A DNA stretch of 64,000 nt. Source: Dipetalonema caudispina. Its lineage: Eukaryota; Nematoda; Chromadorea; Rhabditida; Onchocercidae. Below the pieces are notes generated by a model. The model was given only the letters and a program-made list of their open reading frames with translations. It made no database searches and was not told the DNA's origin. The stretch is taken from the NCBI GenBank assembly GCA_013365325.1, contig JABVXV010000008.1, positions 496,001-560,000 of the forward strand. Direction: 5' to 3'. This document shows positions 25,209 to 37,819 of the stretch, in pieces (positions within the stretch are counted from its first letter, which is position 1; the number at the start of each line of letters is the position of its first letter). Made by a program: the position numbers and the translations under genes.

Positions 25209-27777
25209 TCAACGACGTCCAGAACCAGTAGACTCAGGTGGTGTGATTGGATTAGATTCGATAAAGTAAGACTGTAGCGTATTGTTATTACCAGTTGTTG
25301 CCGCTGCATTAAGTAGAGATGTCGCAGTTGGATAGGCTGCCGATGAATGTGCTTGGTAATCACCTGCCATTGGGAATGATTGGAGCGCAGCATCGAATGA
25401 TAACTGACTGAAATATACGGTAATTGAGCAGAAACACTGTGGAATGACTGTCTTTTTTGTAGAAGAATTGATATATGACTGTCCTCCCATTTAACGACAC
25501 TAATAAATCCGAATAATGTAAATGCGTACTTCATCATCATGTTATAATCAATATTAGATGATTGCATGAATGCATTAACGCCAGTCGGTGTGTTTATATT
25601 TGTCCCTGGAGTGATCGGGCTACCTGTTGGTGAAACGAAAATTGGTTGAGCAGCAATAGAACCATTAGGATGGCGTATTGGTGAGACGAGTGTCATTGGT
25701 GCAATCAGTCGTGGTGTTTCTAAAACAAATTTATAATACTCATTCTAATTGCAAAAGAATTAAACAATTAATGAGCAAAGAGTGGAATTAAACTAAAGCG
25801 ATGAGTTTTCAATAATTTATAGTATCACACCATGAATCAGGAGCAAAGCGCATGCAACTAGCCGTAAATTGCTGAAATCCAAATGCATTCTTTCAAAGTA
25901 AGCAACGAACGTAAGGGGTATTTGTTGACAGGTCGATATGTTCCGTTGATAATTGCAAGTTCCATTAGCTGCTTTCGCTTCAACTCATCGGTTCCTTCCG
26001 GCTAAAATAATTAAAATGTTTGGTTTTCATTTATTATGTCAATTCTCGATGTAAGAATTCAAAAAATGTAACAAATTGTCTCGAAAACTTGAGTAAGTAA
26101 CCGATGGAATGAGCAATTTCTTGATTTGTTCTACAGCAGCCTTCAGTTTTGTGTAAGCACGATTGGGTGTATCTTCACATTGAACTAAGACGTGCAGTTC
26201 GTCGTCGAGATGTTCCCAGTTTGGCTTACCGCGATTCATTTCTTCCTTAAATCCAAAAATTTGGAAGTAAAACATGTCATATTACAAAGGAGCCTTCTTA
26301 TAACAACAGAATACAATGAACAGAATAGCTTGATATACTATTTAAAATTAGAGGGCATTACTTCGAAGTTGATCCTCATTGAATATTTACCAAGTTCATT
26401 AGCATTACTAATGTAGTGTTTGCCCATTGAGCTTCTTAACCTATTTATCATACAATACGGAATTATTCACATTATGTTTTCCCTAATTCCAAGAAAATCG
26501 ACCAGAACCATTCAAAATACTATGAAATACCTTCCGACGATCACGCATCGATCCACGTCCTCTAACCATGATTTTACAGCCCGTTTCTTGTTCTAACTGT
26601 TTAGCAGTCATGCCACGAGGACCAAGTATTCGTCCAACGAAATTGTACTGAAATACGAGTCACTCTTTTACTTTTTTTAACTCATAAAATAATGATCAGA
26701 AAGTTGTCAAAGATTTTAACCAGTAAAAAAGGGAATTTTTTATTCAATTCAAAAATGGTTTACATCTGGATGCTCCTTGCGAGGAACATACACTTTCTCT
26801 TGAATTGTAACTGGCTCGCCCTCTGGTTCTGGTAAATCGAGGCGTTCGATGGAAAAATGACATTGAAAAAGTGCCATGCGAACGCGATTAATCTCTGAAA
26901 AGAGAGAAAATAAAAACTTAGCATATCATAAATTAGTATAGATATCTTTCCTCCTAAAATCATGAAATTCTGGAGATCTATCAGGAACTAGAGACGAGGA
27001 ACAAGGATCCAATAAATAACTGATTTCGCCAAAATTAGTTTTATGAATCTTCGTCAATACGCATTCCATTAAAATAGTGGTTCGAAAAAAAAATTTGTAT
27101 AATCGAATTAGTGCTTGAAAATTTTATAGGATTGGAGTGAAATCACATTTGTGATTCTGCCAAACAAAAAATTCGGATCAAATATAATAAGAAACGGTTA
27201 AAAAATATAAAAGAGTGATAAAAAGATTAGTTTACCTTCATCCACTAGACGTTCCATATGGCGAAAAACTTGTGGAAATACAGCAAGCTGTTTTTTCTCC
27301 TTTAGAAGATCAGCAAGATACTCCATCGTGCATTCCGTACCGGTTACTTCCCCTTGCACCGAGTTCCCATTTCCCGACCCCGTATTCCCTCAAAGTTTCA
27401 ACAATATGAAAAGTCAGTCCCAATTTGAGATGTATATGTTGAAATCTTTCCCGAAGAAAAAAACAAACTCCGATTGGAGCTCCATAAAATGACAAACCTT
27501 TGTCATTTCGAAGTGGCAGTAGTTGCTTCTTAGGTGTTTTTGGCTGACCAAATGGTGTGAATGTCTGAAACATATAAAAACCTAGCATGATTTCTTAGTA
27601 AAAACTAACAATGCATTTTTATCAAAACAAACAAAAACGGATTCATAGATTAAGAATGATAATAAAATAATATTTCGCTTTTCATGACGGTACCTCGAAA
27701 TCCCTGAACATTTTGAGAAGTGGTTGACCGATCGGTGTACAACGTTGTCCAACAGATGTTGCCGCGGGTGTTTCCAT
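25209..27777 (-). CDS. gld-1: STAR-family KH RNA-binding translational regulator, GLD-1 orthologue
   Basis: Nine exons: 27694-27777, 27498-27564, 27236-27388, 26764-26894, 26531-26647, 26102-26245, 25911-26001, 25530-25719 and 25209-25407. They total 1176 nt and encode 391 aa with every phase matching. QUA1 dimerisation domain at about 71-104 ([20 protein letters not shown]), KH domain at about 130-232 with the GPRG loop ([20 protein letters not shown], then [13 protein letters not shown]), and QUA2 at 233-255 ([20 protein letters not shown]). The C-terminal tail is Ser/Pro/Asn-rich. STAR proteins dimerise and bind hexamer-type sites in target mRNAs; C. elegans GLD-1 represses translation in germline development. 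EYLADL, [16 protein letters not shown] and NGTYRP favour GLD-1 over ASD-2/Quaking. The donor at the end of exon 25911-26001 is the least certain. The start is the first ATG after an in-frame stop. Confidence 0.93.
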
Positions 27778-27907
27778 GGGTTCAAACGACGACTAAAGAC
27801 CGCTTCGAGTTCAAGAAATGGTAAAGTAGCGAGAAATTGACAGTGGTAAGAGGCTATAAATGGACGAATGTTATGATTTCGGATTCATAGATTAAGAATG
27901 ATAATAA
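27638..27907. repeat. Exact 28-bp direct repeat spanning the gld-1 5' end
   Basis: Bases 27638-27665 (gld-1 intron 1) and 27880-27907 (about 105 bp upstream of the start codon) are identical over 28 bp, beginning CGGATTCATAGATTAAG. The pair flanks exon 1. Confidence 0.9.
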
Positions 27908-30009
27908 CCTTTTTAATTTTAGTTTCAAATATGTATCAAACTATTAACATCTCGAGAATAAACAACTATATAAGTAAGAATTAAAGTTTGGGACAAGACA
28001 TCAGGAAGTATTTCAAGGTTAAGAGTTTCCACTGAATGTTTTGAGCCCAAAGTTCACGGAAGTTAGGAAGAAGACAATATAGGCTAGATAAGTTGAAGCT
28101 TTAACTAACAGGGCTAGTTTACTTGTTCCCACAATAACACCTCTTGTCAGGCTGTTCACTTGTTAGGGCCCCTATGTTGTTACTGTCGGCACCAAGTCTC
28201 CGCAAGCGCCGACGACCTAAAATTATTCTATTACTATGATAATTCTCTTTTTTCTATCGCAATTACCGTAACCTTTTGATATCCTAAAAGTTTAATATCC
28301 AATTTGCCTAAACAGGATCCTTTTCAACCGGATCTCTATCATTTTCTCTTCCACGCAGAATCAATAATTTGACTTCCCGAAGAATATTTTAACCATCGAG
28401 ATATTCCAAGATATATTCTTTCATTGTCCATGCTGTACCATGTTAATTCTTTCCTTCTTCATCAGCAACTTCACGTGCGTATTGCAAGAACTACGTGAAT
28501 GGACGATAGAAGTTACGATCCATTCGAAGTACACGCATCTACGTACTTGAAGAGTATACGCAATCACTCCACCCCATACTAACCAACCGCTAAGACAGAT
28601 GGATACCGGAAGTGAACGAGTAAGTAACCCGCCTGCCTCACACTTTTTTACTAACAATGCCCAACTTCTTATTACTCTTTTCTCTTTCATTTCCGTTCTC
28701 TTTCCCCTTTCTCTCGTATTCTTTGCCCCTACCTGTAGATCATTAGGCTGGACCATCTCTAATAATATGCAAATTTTAGTAAGTGTGCTAATCCGATCTA
28801 CTTTAATCATGAGATAATTATACTTACATCTCCATGTCTATCACGGGTGATGTGCAAATATTAGGTCTAGGACATAGGATAAATAAATAAAGGCAAGTGT
28901 AAATTAAGTGGAACGGGGGATTGTCGTAATGCATTACGCAAGAAAAGTCACGCGAAGTTACATGAAGTAAAGAGCAGGATGTGTTACAGTACTGCAGGAA
29001 GTGTAAGTTACGTGGGAAAAAGTATAGAACTATTGTAGTTAATGCCGTAATTATTTCTATCGGTATGAAACTGATCACTCGAAGTGATCGCAATCGTCTG
29101 CTATCTAAGCATTTGCCTTATCGATAACTCTTCCTGATATTTCTCCAGATCTTTTCCATCAATTATCAGAGAAGGGAAAGCACGTATACGTTTCATAGGT
29201 GGTTCAGTGTCAATTTTGTTCAATGCTTACCAGTAGAATTAGGGGAAAGGTCATTTAAGATGAAATAAGGTGAGGTCAAAGCATAGATATCATGTAGCAT
29301 AATTCTTCATCCCAATGACATTAACCGTGTTATGATGCAATATAATCACTCATGTAAAATATACTGACTTTGCTGACAAGTGACCATTGGATCCCATGTC
29401 CAGATGATTACTGTTGGGACTAGTTGCATCATTATATGGATAATAAGACATGGTGTAAAGTAGGGCGAACATATATGTATATATATTAGAATAAGAAATA
29501 ACAATTTTAAGTGTGTTGTGACCTTAAAAAGAAACACAAATGCATAAAAGTTTATTATTAGCCGCAGGTTTTAGCTCTTTTTATGAAGTTGGCCTTACAA
29601 CTGTTAATATCTTCCTACGTTGATAAGACTTTTATATGATTAATAGGATTGGCTTTTGGTTATAACAAATTATACCTGAGTAATGTCATCCTGAAATACC
29701 TTAACCTTGCATCAAGTCAGGCGAGCATCCCTGTAGTCTCAGCTTAAAACTGCTAGCTCCCTATTTTCAGATATTCCAAATAAATACAAAGATGAGAACT
29801 GCTCACCTATTGCAGTAATGATAGCAGGATGATTATGATGATATAAAAGTAGGGTCAAATAAAAGATTAAGCCGTTGAATAGTGCTTCAGGTGAACAGTT
29901 CAATCCATTTAAAGCTTTATGCTTCATTATAACCGTACATTGATAGTTTCATATCAAACAGCAGGCAGCTAATTGGTGACAAAAATGATAATTGAAGAAA
30001 TGCTGTCTG
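27778..30009. other. Interval between gld-1 and ceh-14
   Basis: This holds the gld-1 promoter and the ceh-14 3' flank, both minus strand. It is patchily more GC-rich than its surroundings (28140-28210, 28480-28640, 28900-29020) and carries a 14-bp perfect palindrome CGTAATGCATTACG at 28925-28938. A 129-codon minus-strand open frame at 28421-28810 has no recognised domain and no splice-supported partner, so it is not called as a gene. Confidence 0.5.
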
Positions 30010-33000
30010 TCACGGGAATTGTGACTCGAGCTGTGGATTGCTATCAGTGGTCGGGCTGCATTGCATGTGCATGAAGAGTAGGTTTTGTTGCTGTTGTTCA
30101 AGTTGATTTTTAGCTGAAACATCAAGACCAAGTAATGAACCAGCTGGCGCTAATATTCCATCCATTCCACAACTGTAACTGCTTTCCACTTCTACAAAAT
30201 ATGCACTAATTTCGTGTTCGAAAGTCATAAAATATTCAAATCGGTAAGATTTAAAGCAGTTTGAAAAGATGATTACAAAATAATTATTTTGAGTTCGATC
30301 GCTGGTTTATAATCCTATCAAATATTAGAAGTTTGTTCATCTAGCCAAGTAAAGAAATGAATTTGTCCAGTTTTTGCTAAGATTTGCAAGAAGATCTGGA
30401 TATTTGCACTGAATTCCAAATATTTTAGTTTATTTTAGCACAACGAAAAATTTGCATGTTTAAAAATGCATGCAATTATTTGCGCACTTGTCCCTTGTAT
30501 CATTGCATTCTATTTTCATTCAAAATTTAGTAACAATAAAAAAATTCTATGATGATAATTGCACAAATTACCATATCCAACATCCAACTGACCATCATTA
30601 TCCAAAGGTGTATCCAAATATCCTCCCGCTCCTACAACAATAATCACAGAAAATCGAGCCGGAATTTCCCATATAACAGTTATCACAAATTAGAACAAAA
30701 AACAAAGCAAAATTAGTAAACAGCGTACATAGGCCAATAATTCATCGCAGAGATTCCATTTCCGCCATCAAATCCCCAGGAGTAGAAAGCTCTTACCGTA
30801 AACAGGACTTTCACATATGCTATCGTTGGGTGATGCACTACCGCTATCCAAACTTTTGGGTATACCGTATGTTCCCCATTGACGACCTGCATCTTTTCTC
30901 AATCGTTTTTCTTTCGCCCGACGATTTTGAAACCAAACCTAAAAATTAATATGTCTACCTGTAAACCAACTTATTATGAGCGCACATTTAGCTGAGAGAG
31001 CAAAGCAATAAAAGATATAAAGTAGAAAGAAAAAAGGAAATCATAAAATTTCATTTCGCCTTTATTTCTATCTCGCCAACAATCAATCAAAATTTGCATA
31101 GAAATTCTAGAAAACCCTAGGAATCTATGAATTTTGTCGGTTTACTTCTTTTGGATATAGCAATCCAACTTTCACAAAAAAAAGGTTAAATAAATATGAG
31201 TATTATAAGAAGTTAAACACGTAAATCCTATGTGTAACTTTATGTCCGGAATCGGTTTATATCTCATAATATACAGCCTTGCAAGATTGTAACTGAATCA
31301 GCATTTAAATCAAGCTGTGCATATCTTAAAATGTGCAGTTCATAGTTTGATAAAATGCTAACAAGCAATGAGAATTGGGATGATAGAAAGTTAAATGACC
31401 CTTCAAGAATTAACCTGAACAACTCTCATGTCGAGACCAGTGTCGGCAGCCAATTGTTCCCGAACATGCCTTGCTGGTTTCGAACTTGCTTGATAAGCTT
31501 GTTTCAATGTTTCTAAACTTTTTGCCGATATTGTAGTTCTCGGCCGTTTTGTATTCGAGTCAATATCCATTTCTATAAAGAGTTTTGTCAAATAAAGGAC
31601 AAACTTTACCGTCATTACTACTGAAAATTGACTTACTAAAAAGTGCTCTTGATATTTTAACAATCGATGAACTAATTGATATTAAGAAAAGTGAAGAGAT
31701 CAAGGTGATCATTTCCTTTCTATTGAAACTTATTTTAATATATCTGAAACAGGGTTTGAATGCTTTTTCAAAGTTAAGGAATCCAAGCAAATAACCTTTG
31801 GTTTTGGCCATTTCATAATCAGATTTGCAAACCAAACGTCCGTCAGTTGGTATTAAATAAAATTCTTCACCAGTTCGAAGTTCACGTTTGCAAATGATAC
31901 ATTGAAAACAGGATACATGATAAACGTGTTCATTAGCCCTCCTTACCACCATATCTGGGCAGATTCCCTCCTCACACATCGAACATTTCGTGCCAAATCG
32001 TCTGAAACTATAGTAAATTATTTTTACGGAAAAAAACATTCAAGTGTAATTTATCTATAATAATTTGTTTTAATATTAAGCCTATTCTAAATGATATAAA
32101 CAAGTATTTCTGTATTGACTATATCTCAATTTAACCGAGATTTGTAGAAATTACATTACATCGAAAATGTACCGTCGCCATTTAGCACCTTTGAGAAGTT
32201 ACAGTTTTGCGGCCGGATACGGCACAGTATCATTCTATCGAAAGAGATGCAGAATAATCTTTGTCATTCTAAACAGACATTTGACATTTTTAGCTTATTT
32301 TAAGTTCAACGTAACCTACCTAACTTTACGATGTAAGAACAGATCGATTTATATTTGAAGTAAATTTGTAAATAATATACTTATAAAAATGATCCTTGCA
32401 ATATGGTTGTCCACCCTTTAGATAACATTTCGATGCGAGAAGTTGCTCACAATGGGCACACCGTAAGCATTGTGGATGGAATGAGCGATCGAGCACTTTG
32501 AGGACGAATCGATCACGAATAGGCTCTTCGCATTTACTGCATAGATACACTGTCCCATTCCTATTACTGATGTTTTGTGCAATAGCGGTTCCTTAATTTA
32601 ACTTTATTAATCAAATTCTACAAGCATAGATAGCTCATAAACATAGATTGCATCATTACAGTAAGTATTGCAACATGTCATATAGTATACAACACGTGCA
32701 AACATATTCTGTAATCTACCGCAGCAAATCCCAACACTCAGTAAAGTAATTAGTTTAACTATATGATGCATGCAGCCAAATAGGTTGAAAGCAGAATAAA
32801 CCCGACATTTCCACTTGCTTTTATACTTCAAATTTGAAAAAGCTTCACTAAGAGAATTACAGTATCATTTGACAATTAATGAGGAACTTAAAGATACATG
32901 TATGTGCAATAGCTTTAAAATATCTGAATTGGATATCAAAATATGTTTTTTTGTTGCAGAAATTACTTATAATAATTTTTTTTTTTTTAAGATTATCAAT

Positions 33001-36000
33001 GGCTTAAATACAAATAATACTTCCCGTTGTGTTCGAAAATCCTAACAAAATGCATAGATTTACTTTTTGATAATTGTTTCCAACAACGAATATGTTGATA
33101 ATTTTTTTTAAAAAGGAAGAAGGATGAAGTGTTTTCTGTGAGTTAAAAGCCAAACTTTCTTTATCTGCAAATCTTTGAAATTGAAGAATTGAAAACTCAT
33201 CGGTTGATGAAAATTGGAAACTTTCATTGTATAAAATGAAAATTAAAATAAATCTAATTGCAGTCATTTTGATGTGACTCAGAACTAAAGAGTCTGAAGG
33301 GTAGTGATGGATTTCCAATTCAATGATTAAGAAGTGTTGTAAATGAAGGAATAGAGATCATGCACAATAGATATATCCTGTTGCATTTCATCCATCAGGA
33401 ATGAAATGAAATGTATATGATATGGAATTGCGACAGAAATGCATTTACTTGTCGAAGAACGGCAGATGGAAATGATGCACGGAATATATATCAATTATTT
33501 ATAATATTTTAATGCATATATTATTTAGTTTCTGATATTGCTGTTACGCTTATTTGCCCAAAGTTAAGTTTTATCTTGTTTGAGGTAAAAGGTTTTTGAT
33601 CAGAAGACCCAAGAAGCAGTCAAGCGATTTATAATTTTATCTGCAAAATTTTAATCTCTATGTTTTTTTTTTTTTCAAAATTCAGAAGAGATAATATTAA
33701 CTTCATCTTTTAAGCTAAACGAAAGAGAATTTGATGAAAAAGATAATGGTTTGAAGTCAATTTTCTCTCCAAACTTTTCAAGCTTACAAACACAAAAAAT
33801 CATTAGAAAGTTGATTTTTTTCTTTATTTAGTTTGAAATTGGTGTCCTATTTTTTAACTCTCTCCAAGCAACTATTACCTTTTGAAAACACCGAGATCAA
33901 GAGTTATTTTTTTAACTCAATGAAATTTAAATGTGTTTGTTCTCTTGCTTCTAGAAAGTATTCCGAATTTTCATCTTTTTATCTTTTCAGTGGAAAATTT
34001 AACCAATCAGACAAATTTTCGAAATTAAATAAGATCTTCTGTCAAATGTCCAGCTAAAGCGTTTTCTCGTTAAATGGGCCTGTTATGGCTTATTCGGTGG
34101 CACTAAAATTAGCACTGAAAAGATGGATTATAAAAAGATTACGGTATAGCTGTTGAACGTAGAAGGTGAGGCTAATCCCTTTTAACATCCCCATAAACCA
34201 TAACGGTCAGGCTATTACTCTTTTCAAATCACATGGGAGTTTTAATGTTTCCATCCTTCTTCTTCCAAACAAATCGAATAATGAAAAATTTCATGGATAT
34301 ACATAAAAGTTGAATTTTCCATCCTCAAATATCTCTTCCGTAATTGTCAACTTTTTCAGTGGACCGGAAGTTAATCCTTTTTCTCACTGATCAGTTTCCG
34401 TCGACTACACTTCTAACATATCAATGGTGACATTCTGTTAAAATGACAGTAAAGCTGGTGAATTACTACGTTATAATGTGAATCTTAAGTTTAAAATTAT
34501 TGAAATGGATCTTGCTAGTTGGCACATTTTATGGTGGTACTTCAATTAAGTGTAAAACTAGATTAAATAATTTGCTTTTTACGAGTGTAAATATGATTTT
34601 TTTTTCAATGTTTATATGTTAGATGCATTTTCCTCTAATTGTGTTACTGTAGGAGCAAAAATCGTGGAAATTAGACAGGGAAAATTAAGCATAAAAAGTA
34701 TTCGTTTAAAGAAAAGAAGTAAACAGAATTGGTCTGGAAAAGAAAAAGTCCTGTTGAAATATTGAAAAGTATCTACTGTACTAATTTATCGCCGGTTTGT
34801 AATCTTTTGTCAGTTCAGATTTTTTTTTTTTCTGATTCATATCTTTGTCATTTATAATTCCTGATTTATTTTATACAGATTATTGACGAATTATTTGATC
34901 GCAAAAATTTTGAAAAAGAAAATGACCATTTGAAACTTCTGAGGATCACTTTTTTAAGCAAAATAAATGCATTCATATAATTCTACTTATAAAAAGCTTT
35001 CAAATTTAAGAGCAACTGTTTAGTGAAAGTAGTGTATCGATTATTGGTTATAAAAGATTTTCTAGAAACTCAAAACGCTGGAAATGACTTTATCACAAAG
35101 ATCATATTAGCTGTCAAAAGTATTGCTGTGTAAAAGGTTGTTGTAGACCTTCTTAATCAGATTAATTTTAACAGTTTCTTTTCCATATCAAACTTTGATG
35201 CCAACAACATAATTACTAGTATCTTACAACAAGTAATTGTAGTACAAATATCTATCACATCTAAAATGGCTGAAATTTTTGGCGTAAAAGATGAAACCTA
35301 AGAAATTTTCGTGTTTTTTTTACATTTGATAAAATTTGAAATACCAAAATGTTATCGACAGTAAGCATATATAAGCTTACTTAATATGATAACATTATAT
35401 TAAGTAATCGGAATACTACGAGTAAAGTTTTAGAAGTTCCTTTTACTTTTTCTGCTTCTGCTCTCTATTATAATAACACAGTCATTAGTCGATTATCATT
35501 TTGGTAGTGTTAACAGTAAAATCGGAATGACAACACAGTTTCCTCAAAAAACTCAAAAGTAAACAAACTTCTTTCTAAAAGCTTTCTAATGGACAGGGAT
35601 TATAATAAATCCTCTTCAGAAATTCAAAATTAAAATTGACTGGATAACTCTTAATCTTAAATAATTCTGTACAAATATGAAGAAATCCGCATTTTACTAA
35701 TATCGATTATCTTACTCAAAAACATGTTTTTATAGCTGCCTACTGATTATTAAAAGATAAACTAGAAATCATCATAGATTTAGTGATAATCAAGGTAATA
35801 TAACAGAAATTCATAAGAGTTAATCGAAATTCATTCGACATTAACGCGGTAAAGATACAGTTAGACTGTTTTATAAAAATGCAATAACAGGAACATGCTA
35901 CAAATTCCAAAATAAAATCTTTAATTTACAATTTAGAAAAAGGATTTCAATTCAAAATTTGCATAAACTGTCTTCCTTGCTTTAGAATTGAATTTTCCAT

Positions 36001-37302
36001 ACTTTTCACCACTACACAAGAATGTTAAATAAAAAGCTAAATAGTTACAGGAAGAGAGGAGGAAGAATTCATTCAATTGTTTTCATAATTGATGCGATCG
36101 GATGGAAGGAAAAGGCCAATATAAGCAGAATAATGTGCTTCCAAGCCACTACTGCTTAATAGTTGGCAGATGTGCTTCCCTGGTCATCTTTTCCTCAACT
36201 AACAATTTCCATTGATAACTTATTGCTCTGTGCAAATTGTATCCATCATGTATGTATCATATAAAGGATACACCTATTTAATGATAAAAAGAGAGTGAAG
36301 AAGTAATAGATGCAAATTTGAACTATAAATTTTTTATGATCTGTTCTGTACGGAATTTTTTTAAGATATGAATTAATTTAAACCGTTACTAAGTCTTTCC
36401 TATCAGAAAAAAAATATACATAGGATGATAAAAGCGTAAAAAGGATAAGAAGTAAATTTGGAAAACTGTTACAGTTACATGTAATCACCAAAGATAAGCC
36501 GCTTTTTTTTAGTCCAGAAATTCAATAAAATTTATGATTTATGGAAAGTCTGATACAAACAGAAAAGGATTTGATGCCGACTTAAGCCGCCTAATTTCGA
36601 AAGGTTTCATCCGTATGTTGTAGAGATTATGAAGTCTGAGATTAGCTAGAAGCAGAAACCTTATTGATGGAAAGAAAGCACACGGATAATCACTTTTCTT
36701 GACCATTACTGTTGCCGAGGAAACGGAAATATCATGTTGAGGTCATTGTGGAGAGATGAAGTTCTTCTCTCAGGAAAGAAGAAAAGCATTGCAGACATAC
36801 GGCTAGCATTTAAAAAGTATTGGCTTTTTAATGGTAACATCGTTAATGATACTATGAGATGTTCGTCATTTCATGATCTCTTGACCCTAATCCTTGACAT
36901 ACCGTTAATTGTAAATAGAGCACTAATTTTTCTCTCGATAATAGGATGAATAAAGTGTAGGAAATTCATTCATCTACTTCGAGAAATTTCTAGATTTCCG
37001 GAGAGAAAGTTTACCATGACGGATCTTAACTGTAATATACGTCACACGTGCGCACTTCATTTACATTCTACAATTGACCTGTCTTATTGGATGACAATTA
37101 TGAACTATTCTTGCATAGTTTCTTAAGGAAGTTATACCAAGCTTTAACAGTTACAGTATCATCTGATATTGATGATGAGCGGGAAGGAAGAGAGAGATAG
37201 ATGTATCACTTGTCAATGAATTTTAAAGATGATGAACGTACCTGGTTGCTGATGATTAGGTAACGAACAGGTATCCGGTATGGTTGCTGTAACTGCAGAC
37301 AT
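30010..37302 (-). CDS. ceh-14: LIM-homeodomain transcription factor, Lhx3/4 class (CEH-14)
   Basis: Seven exons: 37242-37302, 32381-32549, 31796-32001, 31415-31572, 30797-30938, 30572-30631 and 30010-30191. They total 978 nt and encode 325 aa; all phases agree. LIM1 starts at residue 24 ([20 protein letters not shown], then HPQC and YCKDH). LIM2 starts at residue 83 ([20 protein letters not shown], ending CKSDYEMAK). The homeodomain spans about 153-212 ([19 protein letters not shown], then [20 protein letters not shown]). RFGTKC and [11 protein letters not shown]3-TGLDMRVVQ mark the Lhx3/4 subclass, so this is a nuclear DNA-binding regulator of neuron fate. The homeodomain is split by an intron just before VWFQNRR. 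The tail is Gln/Leu-rich. The first exon ([20 protein letters not shown]) is 4.7 kb upstream; its phase-1 end joins LIM1 in frame, and an in-frame stop precedes its ATG. Confidence 0.94.
32550..37241 (-). other. ceh-14: Large first intron of ceh-14
   Basis: A 4.7-kb AT-rich intron from donor GTACGT to acceptor GGGACAG. No second-strand coding exon is recognised within it; short open frames (33004-33318, 33833-34057, 36734-36949) look random. First introns of homeobox genes often carry enhancers, but no specific element is claimed here. Confidence 0.6.
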
Positions 37303-37750
37303 TGGGATGGAAAACTTTGCTTCGGGTCCGAAGTATTACCTTCGATATTTGCCCAAGTTTTAGTCTCCGACAGAACCTGAGAGTTGCATGAAAGCTATGC
37401 CTGCTGCCATTAATGGTAGATGATAGATGACGATGCTGCTGTCGTTGCGGTGAGAGCTATCTTCTTGAACAGAAGCAAGCGAGGGCGGAGCTCATCCTTG
37501 CAAGCCAAGCCTTTTCCTTGCCTTCTTGGCCTCAATCTGTATATTACTTGCCAAGTAGGAGTCATACAAGACCGCATTGGGACATCTTCACTTCATGAAC
37601 AATCTCACATCAAATTGCACCACTCAAATACAATGAACTTCTGCTAACAAATTGAAAGTCATAATGGTTGGAGATGGATCAAATCGGTCTACGTCATCTC
37701 TCTTTCCGGATCAAGCAATTGAATCCGATAAAATAGGGACATAAAGTTAC

Positions 37751-37819
37751 TGCAGCTGCAACTACAATCGCAATTGCAACTGCAACTGCAGCTTCTCTAA
37801 TGGATGATGCATTAGAGAA
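37751..37819. promoter_or_regulatory. TGCAAC repeats and perfect hairpin upstream of ceh-14
   Basis: A CAGCTG E-box and a TGCAAC-type hexamer array (37775-37792) are followed at once by TTCTCTAATG, a 7-nt loop and CATTAGAGAA, a perfect 10-bp inverted repeat (37793-37819). It lies about 450-520 bp upstream of the ceh-14 start in an unusually GC-rich patch. Confidence 0.5.

Noticed and set aside
28185..28213. GTCGGC/GCCGAC inverted repeat
   Set aside because: Only a 6-bp stem with a 17-nt loop; expected by chance in a GC-rich patch.
28421..28810. 129-codon minus-strand open frame between gld-1 and ceh-14
   Set aside because: No domain, no splice-supported partner and odd composition; could be real but unsupported.
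32167..32358. Plus-strand open frame between the two LIM exons
   Set aside because: Lies within a ceh-14 intron and overlaps no splice-supported structure; reads as chance sequence.
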